Positions 13,651 to 24,900 of a stretch of DNA of 64,000 nucleotides are shown here, piece after piece; within the stretch, counting starts at the first letter, position 1, and every line of letters starts with the position of its first letter. Location of the stretch: positions 237,017 through 301,016 of the forward strand of contig CAJNDS010002608.1 in assembly GCA_905221605.1 (NCBI GenBank), in the 5' to 3' direction. The translations under genes were made by a program, and so were the position numbers. The stretch comes from Symbiodinium natans (lineage: Eukaryota; Sar; Dinophyceae; Suessiales; Symbiodiniaceae). The notes below the pieces were generated by a model. The model did no database searches. It was not told the DNA's origin and was given only the letters and a program-made list of their open reading frames with translations.

Positions 13651-16147
13651 CTCTGGTTGCAAGGCATGCGCATCTTGATATTGGAACGACTCGACGCCAG
13701 GTTCACGAAGATGCTGTTCTCATGATGTCCTCTGCTGACGCGACAGAAAAAGACTACAACAAGCATCACAGCAGTCAGAATGCGCGGAGAGGAAATACAG
13801 CTTGGAAACAGGTGGCGATAAGCCTTCCAGACCCCCGGGAGGGCGAAGTTCTACGTCACAAAGGTCCAGATGCATGGTCATAAGCATGCTGAATGTGATC
13901 TGGGAAGCTGCAGACCTTAAGCTTTGCTATCGCGCTTGCAGTTGTCGCGTTGAACGGCTCAGGCTGCCTGGAACGTGGAGCGGGATGTTGCGGGTAGGGT
14001 CAACAGGGTCAAAGATACTGCTTCTCTGCGGAGGCCAATGAATATACAAACGACCCCTTCCATGCAATCAAATCAAATGAGCGTGCCATCGACGACAAAC
14101 TCCTTCAGTGAGAAAGATATCTGTCACTTTCGCGAAAGCAAATGCGTCGATGGTGGGCTTATGTGCCTTTTCTGTCATGGCGAAGTAGTGCACGGAGATG
14201 GTCGTGAACACAGCATGAGATGAGCTGGAAGGCCGCATGCCAAAAAATCTCAACCCACTACTGGAAAACGGGCTGCTGGACTGATCTGACATTTGCTCTA
14301 TTTTTTCCTGGGATGTGATAGCGGGCTGTGGATTGCGACTCTGCTGCGACGATGCTGAGATATGCTCAAATAAGGCCTGGTCTGAGTCAAAGCAGCTGTG
14401 CCCACAACCACAAACCACACGGCTCCATGTTAAGAACCTCGGCCGCATCTACGGCATTCTTCACTTTAGATGGGACTCTGGACCAAACAGCGGCTGTGCC
14501 CCACTTGCTACCACGCATGCTGCACCTAGCCTGCCGAAGATCTCACTTGCACACCGTCTTTTACAATAAAGCAACGACATCCCACATTGCCCCCACCAAT
14601 GCGAAGCGCTGGTCAAATCGAAGGTCAGCTCGAAGTGCTGCAACAAAGAAGATCTCAAGGAGGGCAGCATCAATTTTGGGCCTTTGATGTACACACACCA
14701 CGCGCAACACGTGCAACACCTTCGTTGGAGAACATCGGCTCACGACATACCAGAAAGACACCTGTCGTTAAATGGCCCACAAACTCAGCCACACAACCTT
14801 GTACCAGTGTGGAGACGAACTCCTGTAGGCTGCTAACACCGACACATACCACAGGTCGAAGACGGAGGAGGTGAAGCTCGGTCGGAAGACTATGTCAGTG
14901 CTTCCAGGGCCCCGGAGGGCAGAGGAACGATTCCCACACAGGAAGCTGGTCTTCAAAACGCGCTCTACACAAGGCACATAAAGCTCGAACATAGTTGATG
15001 ACGGTGTAAGAATGCACTCACAGCCATATCGTCTACAACGACACGAAGAGCACTAGCTGACTTGTTTTGCACGAGTAAAGCGTGCCGCTCTATCGTGACG
15101 TGTTCCGCTCACACAAAAATTCCAGCACTGAGCTGAACAAGGCCAACAAAACGGTTCTGTCAAACCCCTACTCGTCAATTCAGCTCATAGCCAAACCCAT
15201 CAACCAGTCTCGACGAAGAAACGACCCCGCGATCAAAACGGCGTGCTCGTGTCCGAATTGCGCGCACTCACATAACAGTCTAAAAGGCCCTTACGTCTTT
15301 TCGCAGTGTTGCATCTCAGTGAGCCACTTGCTTCGACTCAGCCTCAATGGCATCTACACCAGGAAAATCGAGAATACTCCGCTTCGGCATTTCTTTACAG
15401 GACTCGAGAACACCTCCGCAAGTCGTGAACATCACGTGTATGGGATTTGGGAGGGAGGGTCCAGGGAGAGTGGTATGCTGGTAGTTGCTGGTATGCTCTG
15501 GCCGAAAAGGAACCAGAAAAGAAATGCTGTAGTAGTAGCTCTGATCGTCGAACAGAAATCTGCCCTGGTTGCCGTCTTGGAAATGCAAGGCATGCGCATC
15601 TTGATATTGGAACGACTCGACGCCAGGTTCACGTAAGATGCTGTTGGCTGCAACATTCACATGATGTCCTCTGCTGGCATGACAAGAAAAAAGACTCCTA
15701 CAAGTCAGAATGCGCGGAGAGGAAATACAGCTTGGAAACAGGTGGCGACAAGCCTTCCAGACCCCCAGGAGGGCGACGTTCTACGTCACAAAGGTCAAGA
15801 TGCATGGTCACAAGCATGCTGAATGTAATCTGGGAAGCTGCAAACCTTAAGCTTTGCGATCGTGCTTGCAGCTGTCGCGTTGAACGGCTCAGGCTGCCTG
15901 GAATCTGGAGCGGGATGTCGCGAGTAGGGTCAACAGGGTCAAAGATACTGCTTCTCTGCGGAGGCCAATGAATATACAAACGGCCCCTTCCATGCAATCA
16001 AACCAAACGAGCGTGCCATCGACGACAAACTCCTTCAGCGAGAAAGATATCTGTCACTTTCGCGAGAGAAAATGCGTCGAGGGAGGGCTTATGTGCCTTT
16101 TCTGTCTCGGCGAAGTAGTGCGCGGAGATGGTCGTGAACACCACATG

Positions 16148-16248
16148 TTGGGATGTTCCCCTTATAGTAACAGGCCTTAATAGGGATTACCATAGGGGGT
16201 ACTACAATCCCTAGTAAGGACTGTTAGTACAAAAGGGGAACATCCCAA
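16148..16248. mobile_element. MITE-like foldback element, copy in array 3 unit 2
   Basis: A 101-bp element with perfect 16-bp terminal inverted repeats (TTGGGATGTTCCCCTT at the left end, its reverse complement at the right). The inverted similarity extends inward with mismatches over most of both arms, so the whole element can fold into a hairpin. An 11-bp direct repeat, aacaccacatg, flanks it at 16137-16147 and 16251-16261 and is a candidate target-site duplication, with two extra bases (ac) between element and right repeat. It encodes nothing. The first unit of the array has a single uninterrupted version of the site near 14207. The superfamily is uncertain; an 11-bp duplication would be compatible with Mutator-type elements. 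Confidence 0.85.
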
Positions 16249-17872
16249 ACAACACCACATGAGCTAGAAGACCACATGCTCCCACATTGCCCGCGCCAAG
16301 GCGAAGCGCTGATCAAATCGAAGGTCAGATCGAAGTGCTGCAACAAAAGATCAAGGAGGTCAGCATCAATTGTGGGCCTTTGATGTACACATACACCACG
16401 TGCAACACGCACGGCACTTTCGTTGGAAAACGACATACCAGAAAGACACCTGCTGTTGCAATCCCCTCGCTTAATGGCCCACAAACTCAGCAACACAACC
16501 TTGTACCAGTGTGGAAACGAACTCCTGTAGGCTGCTAACACCGACACATACCACAGGTCGAAGATGTAGGAGGTGAAGCTCGGTCGGAAGACTATGTCAG
16601 TGCTTCCAGGGCCCCGGAGGGCAGAGGAACGATTCCCACACAGGAAGCTGGTCTTCAAAACGCTCTAAACAAGAGGCAAATAAAGATCGAACATAGTTGA
16701 AGACGGTGCAAGAATACACTCACAGCCATATCGTCTACAACGACACGAAGAGCACTAGCTGACTTGTTTTGCACGAATAAAGCGTGCCGCTCTATCGTGA
16801 CGTCTTCCGTTCACACAAAAATTCCAGCACTGAGCTGAACAAGGCCAACAAAACGGTTCTGTCAAACCCCTACTCGTCAATTCAGCTCATAGCCAAACCC
16901 ATCAACCAGTCTTGACGAAGAAACGACCCCGCGATCAAAACGGCATGCTCGTGTCCGAATTGCGCTGGGGCGGACCAAATGGCGCACTCGCATAACAGTC
17001 TAAAAGGCCCTTACGTCTTTTCGCAGTGTTGCATCTCAGTGAGCCACTTGCTTCGACCCAGCCTCAATGGCATCTACACCAGGAAAGTCGAGAATACTCC
17101 GCTTCGGCATTCCTTTACAGGACTCGAGAATACCTCCGCAAGTCGTGAACATCACGTGTATTGGATTTGGGAGGGAGGGTCCAGGGAGAGTGGTATGCTG
17201 GTAGTTGCTGGTATGCTCTGGACGAAAAGGAACCAGAGAAGAAATGCTGCAGTAGTAGCTCTGAACGTCGAAGAGAAATCTGCCCTGGTTGCCGTCTTGG
17301 AAGTGCAAGGCATGCGCATCTTGATATTGGAACGACTCGACGCCAGGTTCACGTAAGATGCTGTTGGCTGCAACATTCTCAGGATGTCCTCTGCTGGCAT
17401 GACAAGAAAAAAGACTCCTACAAGTCAGAATGCGCGGAGAGGAAATACAGCTTGGAAACAGGTGGCGACAAGCCTTCCAGACCCCCAGGAGGGCGAAGAT
17501 CTACGTCACAAAGGTCAAGATGCATGGTCACAAGCATGCTGAATGTAATCTGGGAAGCTGCAGACCTTAAGCTTTGCTACTGTATCGTGCTTGCAGTTGT
17601 CGCGTTGAACGGGTCAGGCTGCCTGGAATCTGGAGCGGGATGTCGCGAGTAGGGTCAACAGGGTCAAAGATACTGCTTCTCTGCGGAGGCCAATGAATAT
17701 ACAAACGGCCCCTTCCATGCAATCAAACCAAACGAGCGTGCCATCGACGACAAACTCCTTCAGCGAGAAAGATATCTGTCACTTTCGCGAGAGAAAATGC
17801 GTCGAGGGAGGGCTTATGTGCCTTTTCTGTCACGGCGAAGTAGTGCGCGGAGATGGTCGTGAACACCACATG

Positions 17873-17974
17873 TTGGGATGTTCCCCTTATAGTAACAGGC
17901 CTTAATAGGGATTACCATAGGGGGATACTACAATCCCTAGTAAGGACTGTTAGTACAAAAGGGGAACATCCCAA
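17873..17974. mobile_element. MITE-like foldback element, copy in array 3 unit 3
   Basis: Same element at the same place in the repeat unit as the copy at 16148, one base longer in the central G run. The right flank is shortened (aacacgaccacatg) so the direct repeat is no longer intact. Confidence 0.85.
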
Positions 17975-19528
17975 ACAACACGACCACATGCTCCCACATT
18001 GCCCGCGCCAAGGCGAAGCGCTGATCAAATCGAAGGTCAGATCGAAGTGCTGCAACAAAAGATCAAGGAGGTCAGCATCAATTGTGACTTTCGTTGGAAA
18101 ACGACATACCAGAAAGACACCTGCTGTTGCAATCCCCTCGTTAAATGGCCCACACAAACTCAACAACACAACCTTGTACCAGTGTGGAAACGAACTCCTG
18201 TAGGCTGCTAACACCGACACATACCACAGGTCGAAGATGTAGGAGGTGAAGCTCGGTCGGAAGACTATGTCAGTGCTTCCAGGGCCCCGGAGGGCAGAGG
18301 AACGATTCCCACACAGGAAGCTGGTCTTCAAAACGCGCTCTACACAAGGCACATAAAGCTCGAACATAGTTGATGACGGTGTAAGAATGCACTCACAGCC
18401 ATATCGTCAACAACGACACGAAGAGCACTAGCTGACTTGTTTTGCACGAGTAAAGCGTGCCGCTCTATCGTGACGTCTTCCGTTCACACGAAAATTCCAG
18501 TACTGAGCTGAACAAGGCCAACAAAACGGTTCTGTCAAACCCCTACTCGTCAATTCAGCTCATAGCCAAACCCATCAACCAGTCTTGACGAAGAAACGAC
18601 CCCGCGATCAAAACGGCGTGCTCGTGTCCGAATTGCGCTGGGGCGGACCAAATGGCGCACTCGCATAACAGTCTAAAAGGCCCTTACGTCTTTTCGCAGT
18701 GTTGCATCTCAGTGAGCCACTTGCTTCGACCCAGCCTCAATGGCATCTACACCAGGAAAGTCGAGAATACTCCGCTTCGGCATTCCTTTACAGGACTCGA
18801 GAACACCTCCGCAAGTCGTGAACATCACGTGTATGGGATTTGGGAGGGAGGGTCCACGAGAGGTATGCTGGTAGTTGCTGGTATGCTCTGGACGAAAAGG
18901 AACCAGAGAAGAAATGCTGCAGTAGTAGCTCTGAACGTCGAAGAGAAATCTGCCCTGGTTGCCGTCTTGGAAGTGCAAGGCATGCGCATCTTGATATTGG
19001 AACGACTCGACGCCAGGTTCACGTAAGATGCTGTTGGCTGCAACATTCACATGATGTCCTCTGCTGGCGTGACAAGAAAAAAGACTCCTACAAGTCAGAA
19101 TGCGCGGAGAGGAAATACAGCTTGGAAACAGGTGGCGACAAGCCTTCCAGACCCTCAGGAGGGCGAAGTTCTACGTCACAAAGGTCAAGATGCATGGTCA
19201 CAAGCATGCTGAATGTAATCTGGGAAGCTGCAAACCTTAAGCTTTGCTATCGTGCTTGCAGTTGACGGGTCAGGCTGCCTGGAATCTGGAGCGGGATGTC
19301 GCGAGTAGGGTCAACAGGGTCAAAGATAGTGCTTCTCTGCGGAGGCCAATGAATATACAAACGGCCTCTTCCATGCAATCAAACCAAACGAGCGTGCCAT
19401 CGACGACAAACTCCTTCAGCGAGAAAGATATCTGTCACTTTCGCGAGAGAAAATGCGTCGAGGGAGGGCTTATGTGCCTTTTCTGTCACGGCGAAGTAGT
19501 GCGCGGAGATGGTCGTGAACACCACATG

Positions 19529-19630
19529 TTGGGATGCTCCCCTTATCGTAACAGGCCTTAATAGGGATTATCATAGGGGGATACTACAATCCCTAGTAAG
19601 GACTGTTAGTACAAAAGGGGAACATCCCAA
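19529..19630. mobile_element. MITE-like foldback element, copy in array 3 unit 4
   Basis: Same element and position. The left terminal repeat has a T-to-C change (GATGCTCC) that is shared with the copy at 21217, and the right flank reads aacacgacatgag. Confidence 0.85.
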
Positions 19631-21216
19631 ACAACACGACATGAGCTAGAAGACCACATGCTCCCACATTGCCCGCGCCAAGGCGAAGCGCTGATCAAAT
19701 CGAAGGTCAGATCGAAGTGCTGCAACAAAAGATCAAGGAGGTCAGCATCAATTGTGACTTTCGTTGGAAAACGACATACCAGAAAGACACCTGCTGTTGC
19801 AATCCCCTCGTTAAATGGCCCACACAAACTCAACAACACAACCTTGTACCTGTGTGGAAACGAACTCCTGTAGGCTGCTAACACCGACACATACCACAGG
19901 TCGAAGATGTAGGAGGTGAAGCTCGGTCGGAAGACTATGTCAGTGTCAGTGCTTCCAGGGCCCCGGAGGGCAGAGGAACGATTCCCACACAGGAAGCTGG
20001 TCTTCAAAACGCGCTCTACACAAGGCACATAAAGCTCGAACATAGTTGATGACGGTGTAAGAATGCACTCACAGCCATATCGTCAACAACGACACGAAGA
20101 GCACTAGCTGACTTGTTTTGCACGAGTAAAGCGTGCCGCTCTATCGTGACGTGTTCCGCTCACACAAAAATTCCAGCACTGAGCTGAACAAGGCCAACAA
20201 AACGGTTCTGTCAAACCCCTACTCGTCAATTCAGCTCATAGCCAAACCCATCAACCAGTCTCGACGAAGAAACGACCCCGCGATCAAAACGGCGTGCTCG
20301 TGTCCGAATTGCGCTGGGGCGGACCAAATGGCGCACTCACATAACAGTCTAAAAGGCCCTTACGTCTTTTCGCAGTGTTGCATCTCAGTGAGCCACTTGC
20401 TTCGACCCAGCCTCAATGGCATCTACACCAGGAAAATCGAGAATACTCCGCTTCGGCATTTCTTTACAGGACTCGAGAACACCTCCGCAAGTCGTGAACA
20501 TCACGTGTATGGGATTTGGGAGGGAGGGTCCAGGGAGAGTGGTATGCTGGTAGTTGCTGGTATGCTCTGGCCGAAAAGGAACCAGAAAAGAAATGCTGTA
20601 GTAGTAGCTCTGAACGTCGAAGAGAAATCTGCCCTGGTTGCCGTCTTGGAAGTGCAAGGCATGCGCATCTTGATATTGGAACGACTCGACGCCAGGTTCA
20701 CGTAAGATGCTGTTGGCTGCAACATTCTCATGATGTCCTCTGCTGGCGTGACAAGAAAAAAGACTCCTACAAGTCAGAATGCGCGGAGAGGAAATACAGC
20801 TTGGAAACAGGTGGCGACAAGCCTTCCAGACCCCCAGGAGGGCGAAGTTCTAAGTCACAAAGGTCAAGATGCATGGTCACAAGCCTGCTGAATGTAATCT
20901 GGGAAGCTGCAAACCTTAAGCTTTGCTATCGTGCTTGCAGTTGTCGCGTTGAACGGCTCAGGCTGCCTGGAATGTGGAGCGGGATGTCGCGAGTAGGGTC
21001 AACAGGGTCAAAGATAGTGCTTCTCTGCGGAGGCCAATGAATATACAAACGACCCCTTCCATGCCATCAAATCATATGAGCGTGCCATCGACGACAAACT
21101 CCTCCAGCGAGAAAGATATCTGTCACTTTCGCGAGAGAAAATGCGTCGAGGGAGGGCTTATGTGCCTTTTCTGTCACGGCGAAGTAGTGCGCGGAGATGG
21201 TCGTGAACACCACATG

Positions 21217-21318
21217 TTGGGATGCTCCCCTTATAGTAACAAGCCTTAATCGGGATTACCATAGGGGGATACTACAATCCCTAGTAAGGACTGTTAGTAC
21301 AAAAGCGGAACATCCCAA
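21217..21318. mobile_element. MITE-like foldback element, copy in array 3 unit 5
   Basis: Same element and position. It shares the GATGCTCC variant with the copy at 19529 and has a further change in the right arm (aaaagcggaac instead of aaaaggggaac), which weakens the inverted repeat. Confidence 0.85.
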
Positions 21319-22420
21319 ACAACACGACATGAGCTAGAAGACCACATGCTCCCACATTGCCCGCGCCAAGGCGAAGCGCTGATCAAATCGAAGGTCAGAT
21401 CGAAGTGCTGCAACAAAAGATCAAGGAGGTCAGCATCAATTGTGACTTTCGTTGGAAAACGACATACCAGAAAGACACCTGCTGTTGCAATCCCCTCGTT
21501 AAATGGCCCACAAACTCAGCAACACAACCTTGTACCAGTGTGGAAACGAACTCCTGTAGGCTGCTAACACCGACACATACCACAGGTCGAAGATGTAGGA
21601 GGTGAAGCTCGGTCGGAAGACTATGTCAGTGCTTCCAGGGCCCCGGAGGGCAGAGGAACAATTCCCACACAGGAAACTAGTCTGAAGAGCACTAGCTGAC
21701 TTGTTTTGCACGAATAAAGCTTGCCGCTCTATCGTGACGTCTTCCGTTCACACAAAAAAATCCAGCACTGAGATGAACAAAGCCAACAAAACGGTTCTGT
21801 CAAACCCATACTCGTCAATTCAGCTAATAGCCAAACCCATCAACCACTCTCGACGAAGAAACGACCCCGCGATCAAAATGGCATGCTCGTGTCCGAATTG
21901 CGCTGGGGCGGACCAAATGGCGCACTCGCATAACAGTCTAAAAGGCCCTTACGTCTTTTCGCAGTGTTGCATCTCAGTGAGCCACTTGCTTCGACCCAGC
22001 CTCAATGGCATCTACACCAGGAAAGTCGAGAATACTCCGCTTCGGCATTCCTTTACAGGACTCGAGAATACCTCCGCAAGTCGTGAACATCACGTTGTAT
22101 GGGATTTGGGAGGGAGGGTCCACGAGAGGTATGCTGGTAGTTGCTGGTATGCTCTGGACGAAGAGGAACCAGATAAGAAATGCTGCAGTAGTAGCTCAGA
22201 GAAATCTGCCCTGGTTGCCGTCTTGGAAGTGCAAAGCATGACCAAAAAACGACTTCTACAAGCATCACAGCGCGCAGAATGCGAAGAGAAAAACACAGGG
22301 CGACAAGCCTTCCAGATTTTGCGGGAGGGCAACGTTCTACGTACAAAGGTGGGCACTGACATCCTGAATTTGCTCAGCTGTAATCTTGGGAAGCACGGCC
22401 CATGCAATAGGTAGCCGAAG

Positions 22421-22940
22421 CTGATGAACATCTTCATGTTTTCTACGGCGCTGCGGTTGCTGTGAATGTCAAGAGCGATTTCGAGAGCAGGGCATATGTG
22501 CCTCTCTGCCATGGCGACGTAGCGCTCTCCTTCTGGCTGTGACTTTTCTGTGATGCGCGCGCGATGCTGAGCCAGAGCCTGGTCAAGGTACCCGTGCAGC
22601 GAAGTTGTAAGCGGTCCACACTAGCTCATGCTGGAACCGACGTTTGCAGGAAGTCAAACTTGAGACAAACGCCAGAAGCGGAGGCATTTCACCGTGAACA
22701 CACTGCACTTTGGGCCTTAAAGCTGAGGCAACAAAACATCAGAAGCGAAGCAACCTCGAGGAGCGCCACTGTGGAGACGAAGTCCAGGCTGCAAACTCCG
22801 ACAACACTGAAGGTCGAACTGGAGGCAAGCTCAGAGGACTGTACGCTTCCAGCGCCCCGGAGGGCAGAGGAACAACCCCATACAGGAAGATGGTGCATGC
22901 TGCGAAGCGCAAAATATTGGGCGCATAGCTATGTGTAGTT
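22421..22940 (+). repeat. Degraded end of array 3
   Basis: A diverged copy of the block around the motif is recognisable at 22840-22890 (cttccagcgccccggagggcagaggaac, CCCC at 22855), followed by the 'cccatacaggaagatgg' block. The sequence between is partly unrelated. No gene seen. Confidence 0.75.
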
Positions 22941-24900
22941 AACATCAGGTCGGCGCTTTGTCTCGGTTTTCATAACCACACCTCATTGCAGTGCCCTCTG
23001 GCACGAAGTGAATCCGCCAACAAGAGCATCAAACCCGACCTCGACCTAATTTAGTGAATCCCCCTTCGAAGGGCCCAACATAAACTTACCACAGCAGGTC
23101 AAGCTGGGTGTTAATCGAAATTGTGGGTCTCTAATGCGTTCTAGTCGAGTCCTTGTAGCGGTGGCAAGAAACGCCCCACAATAAAGATCTGCCCCCCACA
23201 TGTGCACACCATATACACAACTGAGGTCACCCGCAATCCCCCCCCCCAAAGGTTAGACGCTGCAACATGCATGGGAATCGATAGCAGAAAAGATAAAGAC
23301 TATTCAGTGCTCATACCTGCTTCAGTACATGTAAAGCATCCAAAAGATGAGATGCGGAAGGCACCGTAGCCGGCGATTGGCCAGTTGCAGAGAAGCAACA
23401 GACTCTGGCCTTTGTACCTCGCGGTCGCCTCAAAGCTTTAGAGCATTCGTTTCGCCGCATCTACGCTGAATGCTTTTGTATGCATATGCAACATATAATA
23501 TACACGTGCACATGCGTATACATAGACATGAAGGCCGGATGCTGAGGGCCCCGCTTAATCTTAACACCATTTGCATGCTGAAGCACCTTAGCCATGCCGC
23601 TGGCAGATCTTGGACCGATTCCTGGAGGTGTCTTCGGACACAGGCAAACATAGAGGAAAAGACGTGTCTGAGAACATGGAACATGCAAAAGTGCTGCATA
23701 TTGCTCTCCATGACAGCAAGCAATTGAAGCGAAGACTCGCCGTCGTGCAGCGTGCACGTGAACCGTCTACCAAGCACTAGCTACCGTCTGCCGAGGCAAT
23801 GCAGGCCATTGCAGGTTGCTGAAGGCCATATGTTTTGCCTCCGAATGAAAATCTCAAGTGCGAATTCAGATTGTCAGGATATCTGCGAGAAAGCAACGAG
23901 TCATTGACAGACCCGGAACTGGGCAGACGAACATGAGCGCTCAATGACTACCATCATGTGCAGACTTCAGCGAAAACTACTGCTTGATTCAGATCCAACC
24001 ATGAGCAATTGCAAAGGCATGCGAACAGAGCTTGACAGGAGCTGACGCTGCTGTGACGCTGCTAGGACTGAACCCGATGCTTTGCCACGGATCCTTGCAG
24101 ACTGGGTCATTGTCCGGGACTGTACAATCCAACCATGTACCTGGTACATTCTGGGGCCCACAAAAATAGCTTAGGATTTGGGTCGCATTGTGCCCTTTTG
24201 TGAAGAGGATATATGGGACCCAAAAAGCGCAGGTGATGTCGCATCTGCGCCACACATGGAGCTTTCATGAAGTCCTTTCAAACTCTAGCTCCGGAACATG
24301 GGCATTTCAGAGAATAGAAGGGGATGAAGGCCAAGAGTCACCAATGGCACGCAAAGCGAGGCGCGGCCTGCCTGATCCTGCCTGCCGTGTAGGCCAAGCC
24401 GAACCAGGATTTGGTGGCTTCAAGACAACAGGAGCCACCAGAACAGTGGCCCATGGACTGCTCCCCATTAAGGTGGGGCCCTTCAAGCAAACAGAGCTGC
24501 AAGCTCAATTGCTGCTCATTGCTAGCGGTGCGCCCCATGCCTGACAGAGGGTGACCTGACAAGGCCTGACCATGCCCAGCTATTTCCGGACGGTGCAAAG
24601 CCCTGGTTGGGATATTTACATGGTATGAATCGGTATGAACCATCAACAGCTCCAGCTTCAGCATGGCTGGTGAAAGCCTCCAAATTGGGGATTCGGAGGG
24701 TGGAGGGCAGAGGTCGCGGCGTTGTGGAATCAAGCAGCACGAAACACTCACCACAGCCTCCCAACAGGCCTGCAAACTTGGCCTTTGCCATCACGGCGGA
24801 GGTGCAGGGTGTCGAGATTTGTCGCCACGTAGCCTCCGAAAGCATTGGCATGCATCGGGATGCATTGGGGCATCAACGGCATGCCCAAAGTTCGCAGGTG
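22941..24900. other. Spacer between arrays 3 and 4, no gene recognised
   Basis: I find no repeat copy, conserved domain or RNA gene here. Open frames up to 145 codons occur on both strands and overlap, without recognisable domains. A run of nine C lies near 23241-23250. From about 24.9 kb on, fragments start to resemble array 4. Confidence 0.5.

Larger units (their letters stand above)
13651..22420 (+). repeat. Tandem array 3, units of about 1.68 kb with two motif copies per unit
   Basis: The main motif (cttccagggccccggagggc) has its CCCC at 14910, 16612, 18285, 19961 and 21641 (periods 1702, 1673, 1676, 1680). A second, weaker version (cttccagacccccaggagggc) lies at about 13831, 15761, 17481, 19151 and 20830, with a degraded trace at 22320. 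Spacing alternates between about 0.81 and 0.87 kb, so the unit looks like a dimer of an older 0.8 kb monomer. Copies 2 to 5 are near-identical by eye. The first copy is more diverged and has extra sequence at 14220-14560, including a stretch like arrays 1 and 2. Recurrent open frames up to 190 codons are broken by indels between copies; no gene supported. Confidence 0.97.
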
